NCBI GenBank assembly: GCA_020831885.1
Contig: JAFIFU010000006.1
Span: 1 to 64,000, forward strand
Direction: 5' to 3'
DNA from: Ectothiorhodospiraceae bacterium
GTDB lineage: Bacteria; Pseudomonadota; Gammaproteobacteria; Nitrococcales; Aquisalimonadaceae
DNA: 64,000 bases
Part shown: positions 42,573-54,264 of the stretch, piece after piece
How the letters are laid out: every line of letters starts with the position of its first letter
Numbering within the stretch: position 1 is the stretch's first letter
Translations under genes and position numbers: made by a program
The notes under the pieces: model-generated
Database searches by the model: none
What the model was told of the DNA's origin: nothing
The model's input: the letters and a program-made list of their open reading frames with translations, nothing else

Positions 42573-44093
42573 ATGGATGCCGCGCCGTCATCCGCCGTTT
42601 CCAACGGCCGCCGGCTGGTTGCCGCGGTGGATCTGGGCTCCAACAGCTTCCATATGGTGGTGGGTCGCGATCAGCACGGCTCCCTGCAGGTTCTGGATCG
42701 CATCAAGGAGATGGTGCGCCTCGCCGGCGGGCTGACCCCGGACGACAATCTCCAGGCCGCCACCCGGGACCGGGCGCTGGGCTGCCTCCGGCGTTTCGGG
42801 CAACGGCTGCGGGATATCCCACCGGATTGCGTGCGTGCGGTGGGTACGAACACGCTGCGCCAGTTACGGGACGGCGGCACCTTTCTGGCCGCAGCGGAGC
42901 AGGCGCTGGGGCATACCATTGAAGTGGTGTCCGGTTTTGAGGAGGCCCGGCTGGTCTATCTGGGTGCGGCCCATGCGATTCCCGAGGACGGCTGTCGCCG
43001 CCTGGTGGTGGACATCGGTGGCGGCAGCACGGAGCTGATCGTGGGTGAGCGCACCAGCCCGTTCATGCTGGAGAGTCTGTCCATGGGCTGTGTCAGCATG
43101 ACCCGGCGGTTTCTGCCCGACGGCCTGATCAACCGATCCGCGCTGCGGGCGGTGGAGGATGCCGTTCTGGTGGAGCTGCAACCGGTGCGGAAGGCCTATC
43201 GGGATGCCGGATGGCAGCAGGTCATCGGCACCTCCGGGACGATACGGGCGGTCCAGGCGGTACTGGAAGGGGAGGGTTGGAGCCCCCAGGGCGTGACCTG
43301 GGAAGGCTTGCAGCGGCTCCGGGACGCTCTCCTGCGGGCCGGCTGTCCGGAGCGGTTGCGGTTGCGGGGGCTGAGTGCGGAGCGCCGGCCGGTGTTCGCC
43401 GCCGGGAGCATGGTGCTTTACGGCGTGTTCCGGGCCCTGGGGATCCAGCGGATGACAATCGCCGACGGCGCCCTTCGGGAGGGGCTGCTGTACGATCTGC
43501 TGGGCCGGATGACGGATCAGGATACCCGGGATGTCACCGTGACTGCCTTGCAGACCCGCTACCACGTGGATCAGGTTCAGGCGGAGCGCGTGGCCCGAAG
43601 CGCGGATACCTTGTTGCGGCAGATCTCCGGGGTCTGGGGGTTGGGTGAGGCGGAGCGGCGGGTGCTGCGCTGGGCCGCGCTGCTCCACGAAATCGGGCTG
43701 GATATCGCCCACAGCCAGTACGCGAAACACGGCGCCTATGTGGTGGGCCACGCGGACATGGCAGGATTTTCCCGGCAGGATCAGGCGGCCACGGCCTGTC
43801 TCATCCGTTGCCATCGGGGCCGGATCCGGGACAAACGCTTCACAGGGTTCCCGCAGGGGGTGGCGATCAGGTTGCGGCGGCTCGCGGTTCTGTTGCGGCT
43901 GGCTGTGATACTGCACCGGGGCCGGCATGCCGAGCCCGACCCGCCCATCGGCCTGCAGGCGGACGGCGCGCGACTGATCCTGCGGTTGCCGGCGTCATGG
44001 CTTCAGGCGCATCCGCTCACCCTGGCCGAATTGAGGGAGGAGGCGGGGTCCCTGCAAGCCGTCGGTGTGGACCTGGTGACGGAAGCCGCTTGA
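42573..44093 (+). CDS. ppx: Exopolyphosphatase
   Basis: This 506-residue Ppx/GppA enzyme of the ASKHA fold hydrolyses long polyphosphate from the end. Phosphate-binding loops are AVDLGSNSFHMVVGRD and RLVVDIGGGSTELIVGE, and the C-terminal HD-like domain (LRWAALLHEIGLDIAHSQYAKHGAYVV) follows. The length matches Ppx. Its stop TGA (44091-44093) is directly followed by the complement of the ppk stop, TCA (44094-44096), so the two antagonistic genes end tail to tail with no spacer. Confidence 0.95.
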   Translation: MDAAPSSAVSNGRRLVAAVDLGSNSFHMVVGRDQHGSLQVLDRIKEMVRLAGGLTPDDNLQAATRDRALGCLRRFGQRLRDIPPDCVRAVGTNTLRQLRDGGTFLAAAEQALGHTIEVVSGFEEARLVYLGAAHAIPEDGCRRLVVDIGGGSTELIVGERTSPFMLESLSMGCVSMTRRFLPDGLINRSALRAVEDAVLVELQPVRKAYRDAGWQQVIGTSGTIRAVQAVLEGEGWSPQGVTWEGLQRLRDALLRAGCPERLRLRGLSAERRPVFAAGSMVLYGVFRALGIQRMTIADGALREGLLYDLLGRMTDQDTRDVTVTALQTRYHVDQVQAERVARSADTLLRQISGVWGLGEAERRVLRWAALLHEIGLDIAHSQYAKHGAYVVGHADMAGFSRQDQAATACLIRCHRGRIRDKRFTGFPQGVAIRLRRLAVLLRLAVILHRGRHAEPDPPIGLQADGARLILRLPASWLQAHPLTLAELREEAGSLQAVGVDLVTEAA

Positions 44094-46166
44094 TCAGGCC
44101 TGACCGGCAAGGCGCTCCAGCAAGGCGGCCTGGGAGCTCGCCGACACCGCTCCCGCGGATTCCGCCCGTCGGTAGCTTCCTTCGGCGTCCAGCACCCAGG
44201 CCTGGCAATCATCGGATAGGTAGGCTTCCAGATCGTCCATGACCTGCCCGCGCAGTTCCGGATTCTCCAGCGGGAAGGCGATCTCCACGCGGCGGAAGAA
44301 ATTACGCTCCATCCAGTCCGCGCTACTCAGGTAGATGAGGGGCTCGCCCCCATTGTGGAAGCACATGACGCGCGTGTGCTCCAGGAAACGGCCGATGATG
44401 GAGCGGACCCGGATGTTGTCCGAGACGCCCGGCACTCCGGGTCGCAGGCAGCACATGCCGCGGACGATGAGGTCGATGCGTACGCCGGCGTGAGACGCCG
44501 CGTACAACGCCTGGATGATGCGGGGCTCGGTCAGGCTGTTCAGTTTGACGATGATGCGTGCATCCCCGCCCGCGGCGGCATGTTCCCGCTCCCGGTCAAT
44601 CAGGCTCAGCAGACGTTCATGGAGGGTGAACGGGGACTCCAGGAGCTTGTTCAGACGTGCCACCCGGCCCAGGCTGGTGAGTTGCAGGAATATCCGGTGC
44701 ACGTCCTCCCCGATGGCCGGGTCCGAGGTCATCAACCCGTAATCCGTATACACCCGGGCGGTGCGCGAATGATAGTTGCCGGTGCCCAGGTGCACGTAGT
44801 TCCTGAGCCGACCGTTCTCCCGGCGCACCACCAGCACCATCTTGGCATGGGTCTTGTGCCCCACGACGCCGTAAACCACGTGGGCGCCGGCATCCTGGAG
44901 CCGTGTTGCGAGACGGATGTTCGCCTCTTCGTCGAAGCGGGCGCGCAGCTCGATCACCACGGTGACCTCCTTGCCGGTCCGCGCGGCCTCCACCAGCGCA
45001 TCGACGATGGACGAGTCGGGGCCGGTGCGGTAGAGCGTCTGTTTGATCGCCAGCACACCGGGATCGGCGGCGGCCTGACGGATGAAATCGATCACCGGCG
45101 CGAAGGACTGGAACGGATGGTGCAGCAGCAGCGTACGCTCTCTCAGCAGTTTGAACATGTCTGATGCCCGTTGCAGCGCCGCCGGTATTCCCGGTGTGAA
45201 CCCCGGATAGGTGAGCTCAGGGCGGTCGGCGCCGTCCACCACCGCCATCAACCGGTTCAGGTTGACCGGACCGTCCACCTGGTAAAGGTCGTCCTCCTCC
45301 AGTTCGAACTCCCTGAGGAGGAAACGACTGAGGCGGGGCGGGCAGTTGGCCGCCACCTCCAGCCGGACCGCATCCCCATAGCGGCGGGAGGGCAGCTCGC
45401 CTTCCATGGCCACCAGCAGATCGTCCACTTCCTCCTCATCCACATACAGGTCGCTGTTCCGGGTTACGCGGAACTGGTAGCAGCCCTTGATGGACATGCC
45501 CGGGAACAGGTCGCTCACGCAGGCGTGAATGATGGAGGACAGGAAGACGAAATCGTTCGCGCCCTGGCTCAGTTCCGCCGGGAGCCGGATGAGCCGGGGC
45601 AGCGAACGTGGCGCCTGCACGATGGCCAGGCCGCTGTTCCTGCCGAAGGCATCCTTGCCCTCCAACTGCACAATGAAGTTCAGGCTCTTGTTCAGGATGC
45701 GCGGAAAGGGGTGTGCCGGATCCAGCCCCAGCGGGCTGAGCACGGGCAGCAGTGCATCTTCGAAGTATTCCCTGACCCAGGTACGTTGGGTGGCATTCCA
45801 GCGGGTGCGGCGGATGAACCGGATGTCTTCGTCCGCCAGTTCCGGTATCAGGACGTCGTTGAGAACGCGGTACTGCTCCTCCACCAGCCGGTGGGCCCTC
45901 TGGCTGACCAGGCGCAGCACCTCCTGCGGGGTCCGGTTGTCCGCGCCCACATGGGTGGATCCCATTTCCGCGGCCTGTTTCAGGCCTGAAACGCGGATTT
46001 CGAAGAACTCGTCCAGATTGGTGCTGGAGATGCACAGGAAACGCAGCCGTTCCAGCAACGGCACTCGGGGGTCGCGGGCCTGTTCCAGTACCCGGGCATT
46101 GAATTCCAGCAGGCTCAACTGCCGGTTCAGATAGAGCTCGGGGCGGCGGAAATCCGGTTCCTTCAT
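44094..46166 (-). CDS. ppk1: Polyphosphate kinase 1
   Basis: This 690-residue PPK1 makes polyphosphate from ATP. The N and H domains begin YLNRQLSLLEFNARVLEQA. The catalytic phosphohistidine region is YVHLGTGNYHSRTARVYTDYGL, the second histidine is in NGKEVT-following VVGHKTHAKMVLV, and the C-terminal domain has SSADWMERNFFRRVEIAFPL. Length is standard. The TGTCA-N6-TGACA inverted repeat 20 nt upstream could be a control site. It is convergent with ppx, and their stop codons abut in TGATCA. Confidence 0.97.
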   Translation of the reverse strand: MKEPDFRRPELYLNRQLSLLEFNARVLEQARDPRVPLLERLRFLCISSTNLDEFFEIRVSGLKQAAEMGSTHVGADNRTPQEVLRLVSQRAHRLVEEQYRVLNDVLIPELADEDIRFIRRTRWNATQRTWVREYFEDALLPVLSPLGLDPAHPFPRILNKSLNFIVQLEGKDAFGRNSGLAIVQAPRSLPRLIRLPAELSQGANDFVFLSSIIHACVSDLFPGMSIKGCYQFRVTRNSDLYVDEEEVDDLLVAMEGELPSRRYGDAVRLEVAANCPPRLSRFLLREFELEEDDLYQVDGPVNLNRLMAVVDGADRPELTYPGFTPGIPAALQRASDMFKLLRERTLLLHHPFQSFAPVIDFIRQAAADPGVLAIKQTLYRTGPDSSIVDALVEAARTGKEVTVVIELRARFDEEANIRLATRLQDAGAHVVYGVVGHKTHAKMVLVVRRENGRLRNYVHLGTGNYHSRTARVYTDYGLMTSDPAIGEDVHRIFLQLTSLGRVARLNKLLESPFTLHERLLSLIDREREHAAAGGDARIIVKLNSLTEPRIIQALYAASHAGVRIDLIVRGMCCLRPGVPGVSDNIRVRSIIGRFLEHTRVMCFHNGGEPLIYLSSADWMERNFFRRVEIAFPLENPELRGQVMDDLEAYLSDDCQAWVLDAEGSYRRAESAGAVSASSQAALLERLAGQA

Positions 46167-46185
46167 CGGTGCTCCGATGGTCTCG

Positions 46186-46201
46186 TGTCATACTCGTGAC
46201 A
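46186..46201. promoter_or_regulatory. TGTCA-N6-TGACA inverted repeat upstream of ppk1
   Basis: TGTCA (46186-46190) and TGACA (46197-46201) form a perfect inverted repeat 20 nt upstream of the ppk1 start. Read on the minus strand, CTGTCAC and ATGACAC are 11 nt apart, the spacing of PhoB-box half-sites (consensus CTGTCAT), although the second half matches poorly. It could serve as an operator or a degenerate Pho box. Confidence 0.3.
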
Positions 46202-46347
46202 GTCTACCGTCTATCCATGACAACCGGATGACCCGGGTGGGCCGCTTTGCCTCTGTTCAGCGGTGACGGGCATAATGGGCAAGACACGCCCGCCCGGCGC
46301 GGTTCTCGGCGACGGAACCGGTGGCTGGCCGCACGGAGGAGATAACA

Positions 46348-47832
46348 ATGCCGAATGCCGAGCACCTGACGCTGGCCTGGAACCCCTGGCTCGTGATCCT
46401 GGTCTGGCTGCCCCTGGGCATGCTGTTCGGCTATTTCGCGCGCCGTCCGGTGCATGGTCTGATCAGCACGGTGTTCCAGTCCCTCCGGCTGCTGGGGCGG
46501 ATGCTGTCCGTGTATTGCGCGCGTTCCGGCCGGGTGCTGGGACGGTGGTGCGAGAATCTGCTCATGGGGCAGGCGCGGGACCGCTCCGCCGTGAGGCTGC
46601 GGGATGCCCATCATCGGCTGGAGGAACGGGTGCGGCGCGAGCTGGACACCCTGCCCATTCTGCGACAACGGCTGGGCTGGCAGCTTTCCGCCATGGAGGA
46701 GGATTTCCAGCGCAGCACCGAGACGCCGCCGGAGGCGCCGAACTGGGGCCGGGTCATGGAGGCGGTCTCGGGTCTGGGCGAGGAGCATGACGGTGCGGTG
46801 GCCCGGACCCTGGAGGATATCCGGGACACCCTGGCGCAATACCGGTCGGACGCCCGCGAACAGCAGCGCCGGCAGCATCATCGGCGCTATCTGCTCCTCT
46901 ACCGGATGATGCCGCGCTGGCGACGTGTTCAGCGGGCGCTGGAGGCGCTGGATACCAGGCTGGGCGGGCTTGATCTCGGGCTGCGCCTGACCCGCCGGCG
47001 CCTGGTGTCCTACCAGCGGTTACGCCAGAGCAGCCGCCGGCAGCTTGCCGTCCTGGCGGCGTCGGTACTGGCCCGGTTCACCGGCGGCGTGTTGCTGCTG
47101 ATCCCGGCGGTGATGCTGGTCGCGGTTTACGTGGGTCTGGTTTCGGATCCGCTCCGCAGTGTCATGGGGGCAGCCCCCGTTCTGCCGGGCTTGCCCGCCT
47201 GGGCCGTTATCGCGGCGCTGCTTGTGGGGCTGCAACTGCTGCTGGGTCTGCTGCTGCTGGACAGTCAGCGCATCACCCGCGTGGTACCGGCGCTAGGGGA
47301 TCTGGAACAGCCGGCCCGGCGCGGGCTTTTCTGGGGTGCATTCGGCCTGTTGCTGGTATCGGCCGGCGCGGTCGCCGCCGGCTACTACTGGCTGGCCGTG
47401 CAGACGCTTGCCGTTGCGCCGCTGCTGTCGCTGGACAACGTGGGAGAGCTGGTGCTGCTGGGCGTATTCGGCGATGCGGCGCTGGCGCTGGCGCTCTTGG
47501 TGTTTCCCTTTTTCCTGGCGCTTGTTGCCGTCCCACTGAGCATGTTGCGGTCCACGCTGTCTCCGACGACGGCCATGGTGATGCTGGCGCTGCTCTACCT
47601 GGGCAATTTCCTGGGGCGCGCCGTGGCAGTGGCGGCCACCGTGACCGGGCGCATCCTGCTTCGTGCCTATGACGTGTTCATTGCCGTTCCGCTGTGGCTG
47701 GAACGCTGGTGGCGGGGCAGGGGGCGGGCATTGGAGGAAGGCCGACCGTCGACGGAGCCGGATCATGTGGCTCCGGCGCCGTCCCTGGTTGCGCTCAACA
47801 GTATGGGGCGTTCCGGGGGCGATCCCCCGTAA
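46348..47832 (+). CDS. Uncharacterised polytopic membrane protein
   Basis: I do not recognise a family for this 494-residue protein. It has an N-terminal membrane helix (NPWLVILVWLPLGMLFGYFA), then about 170 residues of highly charged, Arg-rich alpha-helix with QHHRRYLLLYRMMPRWRRVQRALEAL (likely cytoplasmic coiled coil). Four to five membrane helices follow, at residues ~235-262, ~280-302, ~325-350, ~365-410 and ~420-450, with a short polar C-terminus. The architecture suggests a membrane scaffold or channel regulator, but that is a guess. Start ATG 46348 follows GGAGGA at 46337-46342. It is divergent from ppk1. Confidence 0.75.
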   Translation: MPNAEHLTLAWNPWLVILVWLPLGMLFGYFARRPVHGLISTVFQSLRLLGRMLSVYCARSGRVLGRWCENLLMGQARDRSAVRLRDAHHRLEERVRRELDTLPILRQRLGWQLSAMEEDFQRSTETPPEAPNWGRVMEAVSGLGEEHDGAVARTLEDIRDTLAQYRSDAREQQRRQHHRRYLLLYRMMPRWRRVQRALEALDTRLGGLDLGLRLTRRRLVSYQRLRQSSRRQLAVLAASVLARFTGGVLLLIPAVMLVAVYVGLVSDPLRSVMGAAPVLPGLPAWAVIAALLVGLQLLLGLLLLDSQRITRVVPALGDLEQPARRGLFWGAFGLLLVSAGAVAAGYYWLAVQTLAVAPLLSLDNVGELVLLGVFGDAALALALLVFPFFLALVAVPLSMLRSTLSPTTAMVMLALLYLGNFLGRAVAVAATVTGRILLRAYDVFIAVPLWLERWWRGRGRALEEGRPSTEPDHVAPAPSLVALNSMGRSGGDPP

Positions 47833-47966
47833 TGCCCGGGGGATTTCGGGAATCGCCATTCCCCTTCAGGTGCCGGACGTTTCCGGTGCCCGGGGATGCG
47901 TTCCGAAAGGATGAGCAGCTTGTCGGCGCGGTCCACCCGGCCTGACCGCACCGCGCAGAGAGAATT

Positions 47967-48593
47967 ATGGACGCTGAGACCAATCGCAGGACCCTCACTG
48001 CTGAAGACTGGGCCGATGCCGCTCTGGAAGCCATTGCCGACGGTGGCGTGAATGCCGTCGCGGTGGAGCGCCTGGCCCGTCAACTGGGGGTGACCAAGGG
48101 CAGTTTCTACTGGCATTTCAGCAACCGCCGGGCCTTGCTGCGCGCCGCCCTTCAGCGCTGGGAACAACAGCAGACGGATGAAGTCCTGGCCCGCGCCGCC
48201 GTGGAGACCGATGGCGCCACCAGGATTGACCGGTTGTTCCGAAGCGTGGACGGCAGCAAACGGGCCAGTCAGTTGTATCTGGCCTTCGCGGCGGCAGCCC
48301 GGGACCCCATGGTGAGCGAGGTGGTCCGGCGGGTTAACCAGCGGCGCATCGTCTTCATGGAGGAGAACTACCAGGCCATGGGCTTGCCGCCGAAAGGCGC
48401 CCGGCAGCGGGCCGTTCTGTCCTACTCCGTGTATCTGGGCACGCTGCAACTGCGGCGCGATGCCCCGGAACTGATCCCCGCCGGCCCGGAATTCCACGAG
48501 TATATGGACTGCATCAGCGAAGCGCTGATTCCGGGGTTCGATCCGGCCCGGCGGCAGCCCGGCTGTGGTGGCGAAGGGGCGTCTGAGGGCTGA
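47967..48593 (+). CDS. TetR family transcriptional regulator
   Basis: This 208-residue regulator has an N-terminal TetR HTH: DWADAALEAIADGGVNAVAVERLARQLGVTKGSFYWHFSNRRALLRAAL, including the typical G-x-x-x-G-S-F-Y-x-H-F recognition helix. The C-terminal ligand-binding domain is unlike named subfamilies. Targets are unknown. The nearest candidates are the preceding membrane protein gene (134-nt gap) and the convergent DsbA-family gene. The start is ATG 47967, after AGAGAGA. Confidence 0.9.
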   Translation: MDAETNRRTLTAEDWADAALEAIADGGVNAVAVERLARQLGVTKGSFYWHFSNRRALLRAALQRWEQQQTDEVLARAAVETDGATRIDRLFRSVDGSKRASQLYLAFAAAARDPMVSEVVRRVNQRRIVFMEENYQAMGLPPKGARQRAVLSYSVYLGTLQLRRDAPELIPAGPEFHEYMDCISEALIPGFDPARRQPGCGGEGASEG

Positions 48594-48606
48594 ATACGGG
48601 TGTCCC

Positions 48607-49212
48607 TCAGGGACAGCCGGTATGCTGCATCAGCGCCTGTTCCAGCAGGTCCACGGCGGTGACACCGGCGAAGGCGCGGCCGGCAACCACGATGGTGGGG
48701 ACTTCCTGCAATCCCAGGCGCTGTGCCTCTTCCACGTGGGAAAGCAGCACCTGCATGGCGGCGGGTGTTTCCCAGGCGGTGTGCAGCAGGGCGTTCAGGT
48801 CCAGCTCATCGGCCAGGTCGCGCAGTGTGGCCGGGTCGCCGATGTTGCGTCCTTCCGCGAAGCCGGCCAGGAACAGCCGTTCATGCAGCGCGATGAAACG
48901 GGACGGCTGTTGAAGCAGTGTTGTCTGGGCCAGCAGGATAGCGCGCCGTGTGTTGGCAACGATGCCGGCTGGCTGCCAGGGTAATTTTTCCTCTTCCAGC
49001 AACCGCCGCAAGGCCGGATCGGGCCGGCGCAGCGACGGCGGCGCTTCCGCGCCACCGGCGGGAACCGAAGGCCGGGTTTCGATGAACCGCCACAGCACAT
49101 CCAGGTGATAGTGTCGCCGCAGGCGGCCCAGCCGCCCGCTGGCCAGATAACACCAGGGGCAGTTGTAGTCGAAAAACAGGGACACCGGGATTCCGGGCTT
49201 GCCATCCATCAT
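48607..49212 (-). CDS. DsbA family oxidoreductase-like protein
   Basis: This 201-residue thioredoxin-fold protein has VSLFFDYNCPWCYLASGRL (CPWC active site) at the N-terminus and the cis-proline loop QEVPTIVVAGRAFAGV near the C-terminus, with the helical insertion of the DsbA/HCCA-isomerase (FrnE-like) group between. It has no signal peptide, so it is likely a cytoplasmic thiol oxidoreductase or glutathione-linked isomerase rather than a periplasmic disulfide catalyst. It starts 2 nt before the sthA stop on the same strand and probably forms an operon with sthA. Confidence 0.88.
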   Translation of the reverse strand: MMDGKPGIPVSLFFDYNCPWCYLASGRLGRLRRHYHLDVLWRFIETRPSVPAGGAEAPPSLRRPDPALRRLLEEEKLPWQPAGIVANTRRAILLAQTTLLQQPSRFIALHERLFLAGFAEGRNIGDPATLRDLADELDLNALLHTAWETPAAMQVLLSHVEEAQRLGLQEVPTIVVAGRAFAGVTAVDLLEQALMQHTGCP

Positions 49213-49213
49213 C

Positions 49214-50611
49214 TCAGCTCAGCCGGTTGTAGCCATTCAGTGCCGCCACCCGGTAGGCCTCCGCCATGGTCGGGTAGTTGAATGTGGTATTGATGAAATA
49301 CATCAGCGTATTGGCCTCACCGGGCTGGGCCATGATCGCCTGACCGATGTGAACAATCTCCGCCGCCTGGTCTCCGAAACAGTGGATTCCCAGAATCTCC
49401 AGGGATTCTGTATGGAACAGCAGCTTCAGCATGCCCACGCCCTGGTTTGCGATCTGCGCCCGGGCCAGATCCTTGAAGAAGGAGTGGCCCACTTCGTAAG
49501 GAACCTTGGCCTCGGTGAGCTCGCGCTCCGTCTTGCCCACGGAACTGATTTCCGGGATGGTGTAGATACCGGTGGGGATGTCCCGGACCAATTCGTAGTC
49601 GCTACTCCCTTCCAGCAGATGGGTGGCGGCGAAACGTCCCTGATCGTAGGCGGCGCTGGCCAGGCTCGGGTAGCCGATCACGTCGCCTACTGCATAGATG
49701 TGTGGCTGGGCGGTCTGATAGCTGCCGTTCACTTCCAGTTGTCCGCGCCCGTTGGGCACGATACCCAGGTCCTCCAGCCCCATGTCCTGGGTGTTGCCGG
49801 TGCGTCCGTTGGCCCAGAGCAGCATATCCGCGCGCAGCCGCTTTCCGGATTCCATATACATGGTCACGCTGTCGTCGCCGGCTTCCACCTTGCTGTAGGT
49901 CTCCCGGTGCCGGATCAGCACCCCGAGTTCCCGCAGGTGATAGCTGAGGGCGTCGGAGATCTCGTCGTCCAGAAAAGTGAGCAGGCGTTCACGGGTGTCA
50001 ATGAGATCCACCTTGAGCCCCAGGCCCCGGAAGATGGAGGCGTATTCACAACCGATCACCCCCGCACCGTAAATGATGATGCTCCGTGGTGTATGATCCA
50101 GATCCAGCACCATGTCGCTGTCGACGATGCGTGGATGCTGGAAATCCACGTCCTCCGGGTGATAGGGGCGGGATCCGGTGGCGATGACGAAATGATCCGC
50201 CGTGATCCGGGTGCTCTTGCCCCCCGCATTGAGGATCTCCACGGTATGCGTGTCGATAAAGCGGGCGCGCCCCTGGATCACCGGCACCTCGTTACGGCTG
50301 TAGAAACCGCTACGCAGCGTGACCTGTTGACTGATCACCCGCTCCGCAGCCCGCAGGATGCGGGGGAAGGACAGCCGTTTGGGCGCGCCCACATCCCGGA
50401 ATAACGGGCTGTTGTTGTATTCCATCATGCGGCGCACGGTGTGACGAAGGGCTTTGGACGGTATGGTGCCCCAATGGGTGCAGCCGCCTCCCACCTCGCT
50501 GTGGCTCTCGATGATGACGACCCGCTGACCTGCCTTGGCCAGTTTCAGTGCCGCACCTTCGCCGCCCGGGCCACTGCCGATGACAACGGTGTCGAAGTGC
50601 TGTTGCTTCAT
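49214..50611 (-). CDS. sthA: Soluble pyridine nucleotide transhydrogenase
   Basis: This 465-residue flavoprotein moves hydride between NADPH and NAD+. The FAD-binding [14 protein letters not shown] and the NAD(P)-binding [15 protein letters not shown] are present. The region equivalent to the redox disulfide reads [17 protein letters not shown], with only one cysteine instead of the CxxxxC pair, the hallmark separating SthA from lipoamide dehydrogenases and glutathione reductases. The C-terminal dimer domain includes [16 protein letters not shown] and [22 protein letters not shown] 50611 marks the true start; the upstream extension runs into the acnA terminator. Confidence 0.96.
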   Translation of the reverse strand: MKQQHFDTVVIGSGPGGEGAALKLAKAGQRVVIIESHSEVGGGCTHWGTIPSKALRHTVRRMMEYNNSPLFRDVGAPKRLSFPRILRAAERVISQQVTLRSGFYSRNEVPVIQGRARFIDTHTVEILNAGGKSTRITADHFVIATGSRPYHPEDVDFQHPRIVDSDMVLDLDHTPRSIIIYGAGVIGCEYASIFRGLGLKVDLIDTRERLLTFLDDEISDALSYHLRELGVLIRHRETYSKVEAGDDSVTMYMESGKRLRADMLLWANGRTGNTQDMGLEDLGIVPNGRGQLEVNGSYQTAQPHIYAVGDVIGYPSLASAAYDQGRFAATHLLEGSSDYELVRDIPTGIYTIPEISSVGKTERELTEAKVPYEVGHSFFKDLARAQIANQGVGMLKLLFHTESLEILGIHCFGDQAAEIVHIGQAIMAQPGEANTLMYFINTTFNYPTMAEAYRVAALNGYNRLS

Positions 50612-50694
50612 GCGTACGTCCCGTTCCTGGATCGCGTCATGTTCCGGATGACCCGTGTCGCCATGCGCGCGGGGCCCCGGACGGAAAACCAACG

Positions 50695-50721
50695 AAAAGG
50701 CCGCCCGGGGGGCGGCCTTTT
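50695..50721 (-). terminator. Rho-independent terminator after acnA
   Basis: AAAAGGCCGCCC (50695-50706) and GGGCGGCCTTTT (50710-50721) pair perfectly with a 3-nt loop. On the minus strand the stem ends in TTTT. It lies 25 nt after the acnA stop and upstream of sthA, so the two genes are probably separate transcripts. Because the arms carry A and T ends, it could work in both directions. Confidence 0.88.
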
Positions 50722-50745
50722 GGTGTGCTATCCCCGCATGCCGGT

Positions 50746-53490
<2,745 letters not shown>

Positions 53491-53631
53491 TCCTCCCAGT
53501 CATCAGGCTTGGTAGTCCCCGGGGCCGCACCAGTGAGTGGCCAGCGCGGACGCGCCCCTACGGCGCGCCCAATCATACACGAAAGTGGGTGCCTTTGCGG
53601 AACCGTGGCGGCACCGGAGGCGGGCATGACC

Positions 53632-54264
53632 TCAGGCGGCGGTCTCCAGCCGGTTGATGAGTTCGTGGGTGGTCTGGAGCAGGCGATTGCGATGAAAGAT
53701 CAGGCGGAACCGGCTGCCGCCGGAACTGCGCCAGAGTGTGGCGGCCCGGACTGCGGCCAGCAGCAGGGCGCGGATCAGATTGGCGTTGCGGCTGTCATCC
53801 AGCCACTCCCGCTGCCCCTGAACCATGATCCGCGGCTTCAGCGTGCTGACGGTTTCGCTGTAGAGGTCGGCCAGGCGGCCGAGGACGTTCTCGTGGGCGA
53901 TATGGAAATACTCCGCCTGGGCCCTGGCCTGACCCAGCCCGCGCCCCAGGGTGTCCAGCAGTGCTTTCTGGCGCAGCAGCTTGCGCTCCAGGTGGAAGAT
54001 GACCACGGCATAGCGGGTCAGCTCCATGTCTGCCGGCTGACTTAGCTGACGGTGCAACTGGTGCAGCCCCGGGAGCAGCGCCGCGGCGCCGCCGTAGGCG
54101 TGGGCCACGTCGCCGTCGTAGGGACGCAGCAGGCCGGTAATACAGGTGACCACCACATCCTGCTCCGCCCGCCCGCTGTGGGCCACGTGCTTGACCTCCC
54201 GCAGGGCCTGGAACAGGGCGGCCAGCGCCAGCGTCTGGGATTCGATCCGGGATACCCCGCTCAT
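53632..54264 (-). CDS. hflD: High frequency lysogenization protein HflD homologue
   Basis: This 210-residue HflD family protein is all helical, beginning [26 protein letters not shown], with [20 protein letters not shown] and [26 protein letters not shown]. In E. coli HflD is a peripheral membrane protein that affects lambda lysogeny through CII, and its housekeeping role is unclear. Its ATG overlaps the mnmA stop as ATGA (54261-54264), the arrangement conserved across gammaproteobacteria. Confidence 0.92.
   Translation of the reverse strand: MSGVSRIESQTLALAALFQALREVKHVAHSGRAEQDVVVTCITGLLRPYDGDVAHAYGGAAALLPGLHQLHRQLSQPADMELTRYAVVIFHLERKLLRQKALLDTLGRGLGQARAQAEYFHIAHENVLGRLADLYSETVSTLKPRIMVQGQREWLDDSRNANLIRALLLAAVRAATLWRSSGGSRFRLIFHRNRLLQTTHELINRLETAA

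Noticed and set aside
49214-50611. SthA as a glutathione or lipoamide reductase
   Set aside because: The second redox cysteine is absent (CTHWGT in place of CxxxxC), which identifies the soluble transhydrogenase.
53632-54264. HflD as a sign of a prophage
   Set aside because: hflD is a chromosomal housekeeping neighbour of mnmA; no integrase, capsid or lysis genes are present.
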